Shown one piece after another: positions 6,486-7,180 of a stretch of 7,180 nt of DNA (position 1 is the stretch's first letter; every line of letters starts with the position of its first letter). This stretch comes from Flavobacteriaceae bacterium (GTDB taxonomy: Bacteria; Bacteroidota; Bacteroidia; Flavobacteriales; Flavobacteriaceae). Below the pieces are notes generated by a model, which saw nothing but the letters and a program-made list of their open reading frames with translations, made no database searches and was not told the origin of the DNA. A program made the position numbers and the translations under genes. The stretch is taken from contig CANHNG010000088.1 of assembly GCA_947461915.1 (NCBI GenBank), positions 1 through 7,180 of the forward strand, given 5' to 3'.

Positions 6486-7063
6486 ACGAGGTTGTTTATT
6501 TTTGCATATTGCAACAGCATAATAGTTTTAGCATCTTTTATTTCCCCACTTTCAATCAGTGCAAAAGTTTCATCAAAACGATATTCGAGAACCTCAATAT
6601 TCTCTTGTTCATTATCTGCTCCACCTCCATCGCCCACTTTCATTGTGGAATCATATTCGCCCACAAATAGATGTAAAATTTCAGTTACGGCGCCTGGAGA
6701 CATGTAGGTTTCAAAAACTTTTCGAACCGTTTTAATACGATAGCCCGTTTCTTCTTCTGTTTCCCTAATGATACATTGCTCTGGTTGATCCTTGTCCAGA
6801 AGACCTGCGCAAACTTCAATCATCATTCCTGATTTATTCCCATTGAGATAAGTAGGCAATCGAAACTGGCGAGTCAAAATCACAGTTTTTTTAATCGAAT
6901 TAAAAAGCAGAATAGCGGCGCCATTTCCTCGGTCGTATACTTCTCGAATATGAGTTTCTACGTTTTGGTCTTCTTTATAGTACTCGTAAGTTACTTTGTT
7001 TAAAATGTACCAATTATCTGAAAGTAAATCGGTCCGTTTGATTTTTATGATTGGATTATTCAT
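6482..7063 (-). CDS. nudK: NudK-type Nudix hydrolase (GDP-mannose pyrophosphatase)
   Basis: This Nudix enzyme is predicted to hydrolyse GDP-mannose to GMP and mannose-1-phosphate in the cytoplasm, and some relatives also use other nucleotide sugars. It has 193 residues, close to the 191 I recall for E. coli NudK, and resembles it along its length: LSDNWYILNKVTYEY, REVYDRGNGAAILL, RQFRLPTYLNGN, EVCAGLLD, FETYMSPGAVTE and GEIKDAKT. The Nudix box spans G87 to Y108, with the metal-binding core RETEEETG (R100-G107). Position 93, where NudK relatives usually have Glu by my memory, is Gln here, although E95 is close by. The ATG at 7063 aligns with the start of E. coli NudK. Its stop overlaps the meaB start, so the two are probably translationally coupled. 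It lies downstream of purA but is separated from it by a strong terminator. Confidence 0.9.
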   Translation of the reverse strand: MNNPIIKIKRTDLLSDNWYILNKVTYEYYKEDQNVETHIREVYDRGNGAAILLFNSIKKTVILTRQFRLPTYLNGNKSGMMIEVCAGLLDKDQPEQCIIRETEEETGYRIKTVRKVFETYMSPGAVTEILHLFVGEYDSTMKVGDGGGADNEQENIEVLEYRFDETFALIESGEIKDAKTIMLLQYAKINNLV

Positions 7064-7078
7064 TCGTTGGGATTGTAT

Positions 7079-7107
7079 AAAAAAACGTCCCGATTTATCG
7101 GGACGTT
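7079..7107 (-). terminator. Strong intrinsic terminator after purA
   Basis: AACGTCCCGA (7084-7093) and TCGGGACGTT (7098-7107) form a perfect 10-bp stem with a TTTA loop. Read on the minus strand, the stem runs into seven T (7085-7079). It starts 7 bp after the purA stop codon. On the plus strand no T-run follows the stem, so the terminator acts in the purA direction. Confidence 0.88.
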
Positions 7108-7114
7108 AGTTGTT

Positions 7115-7180
7115 TTACTTCAGAATTGTTTGCTTTCTGTCAGGCCCCACAGAAACAATTTTTATTGGAACTTCAACCGC
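7115..7180 (-). CDS. purA: Adenylosuccinate synthase, C-terminal 21 residues (rest off window)
   Basis: The minus strand from the right edge reads AVEVPIKIVSVGPDRKQTIL followed by K and a TAA stop at 7117-7115. The VPIKIVSVGPDRxQTI ending is the conserved C-terminus of PurA, in which the GPDR segment is invariant in family members I remember. PurA joins IMP and aspartate, using GTP, in the first step from IMP to AMP. Only 21 codons are visible, so the call rests on this short motif and on the correctly placed terminator behind it. The 5' part lies beyond the right edge. Confidence 0.78.
   Translation of the reverse strand, partial: AVEVPIKIVSVGPDRKQTILK

Overview
The window looks like a stretch of core chromosome from a member of the Bacteroidota, most likely Flavobacterium or a close relative. 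The evidence is the AT-rich sequence, the general absence of Shine-Dalgarno motifs upstream of the start codons, matches to the Bacteroidota -7 promoter motif (TAnnTTTG), a GlmU-like sugar-phosphate enzyme of the kind found in Bacteroidota, and the strong resemblance of the proteins to flavobacterial families as I remember them. I see no mobile element, phage gene, CRISPR array, rRNA or tRNA.

Layout. Plus strand, left to right: the 3' part of an alternative GlmU-type sugar nucleotidyltransferase/acetyltransferase (1-1140, its first few residues lie off the window); an intrinsic terminator and a short promoter region; mtaB, a tRNA methylthiotransferase (1283-2611); a MATE-family efflux transporter that probably starts at a TTG codon (2679-4061); a membrane-anchored prohibitin/SPFH protein (4123-5034); and a very acidic 76-residue protein of unknown function (5101-5331). 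The minus-strand genes then converge on these with only 2 bp between stop codons. Read in their own direction, from the right edge, they are the last 21 codons of purA (7180-7115), a strong terminator, nudK (7063-6482) and meaB (6485-5334, possibly starting at 6422).

How the genes relate. This is mostly a collection of housekeeping functions and not one pathway: envelope precursor synthesis (GlmU-like), tRNA modification (MtaB), efflux (MATE), membrane organisation (prohibitin), purine synthesis (PurA), nucleotide-sugar hydrolysis (NudK) and a chaperone GTPase for a B12 enzyme (MeaB). mtaB, the MATE gene, the prohibitin gene and the small ORF are co-directional with gaps of about 60-70 bp, so co-transcription is possible but not shown. 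nudK and meaB overlap as TTGA (stop TGA, start TTG) and are probably translated from one transcript.

The points worth a second look are small-scale ones: two probable TTG starts that both sit in a TTGA overlap, a 13-bp direct repeat at 22-bp spacing before the prohibitin gene, an element of competing inverted repeats before the acidic small protein, and a strong purA terminator placed only 15 bp before nudK. I did not find a convincing undescribed multi-gene system.
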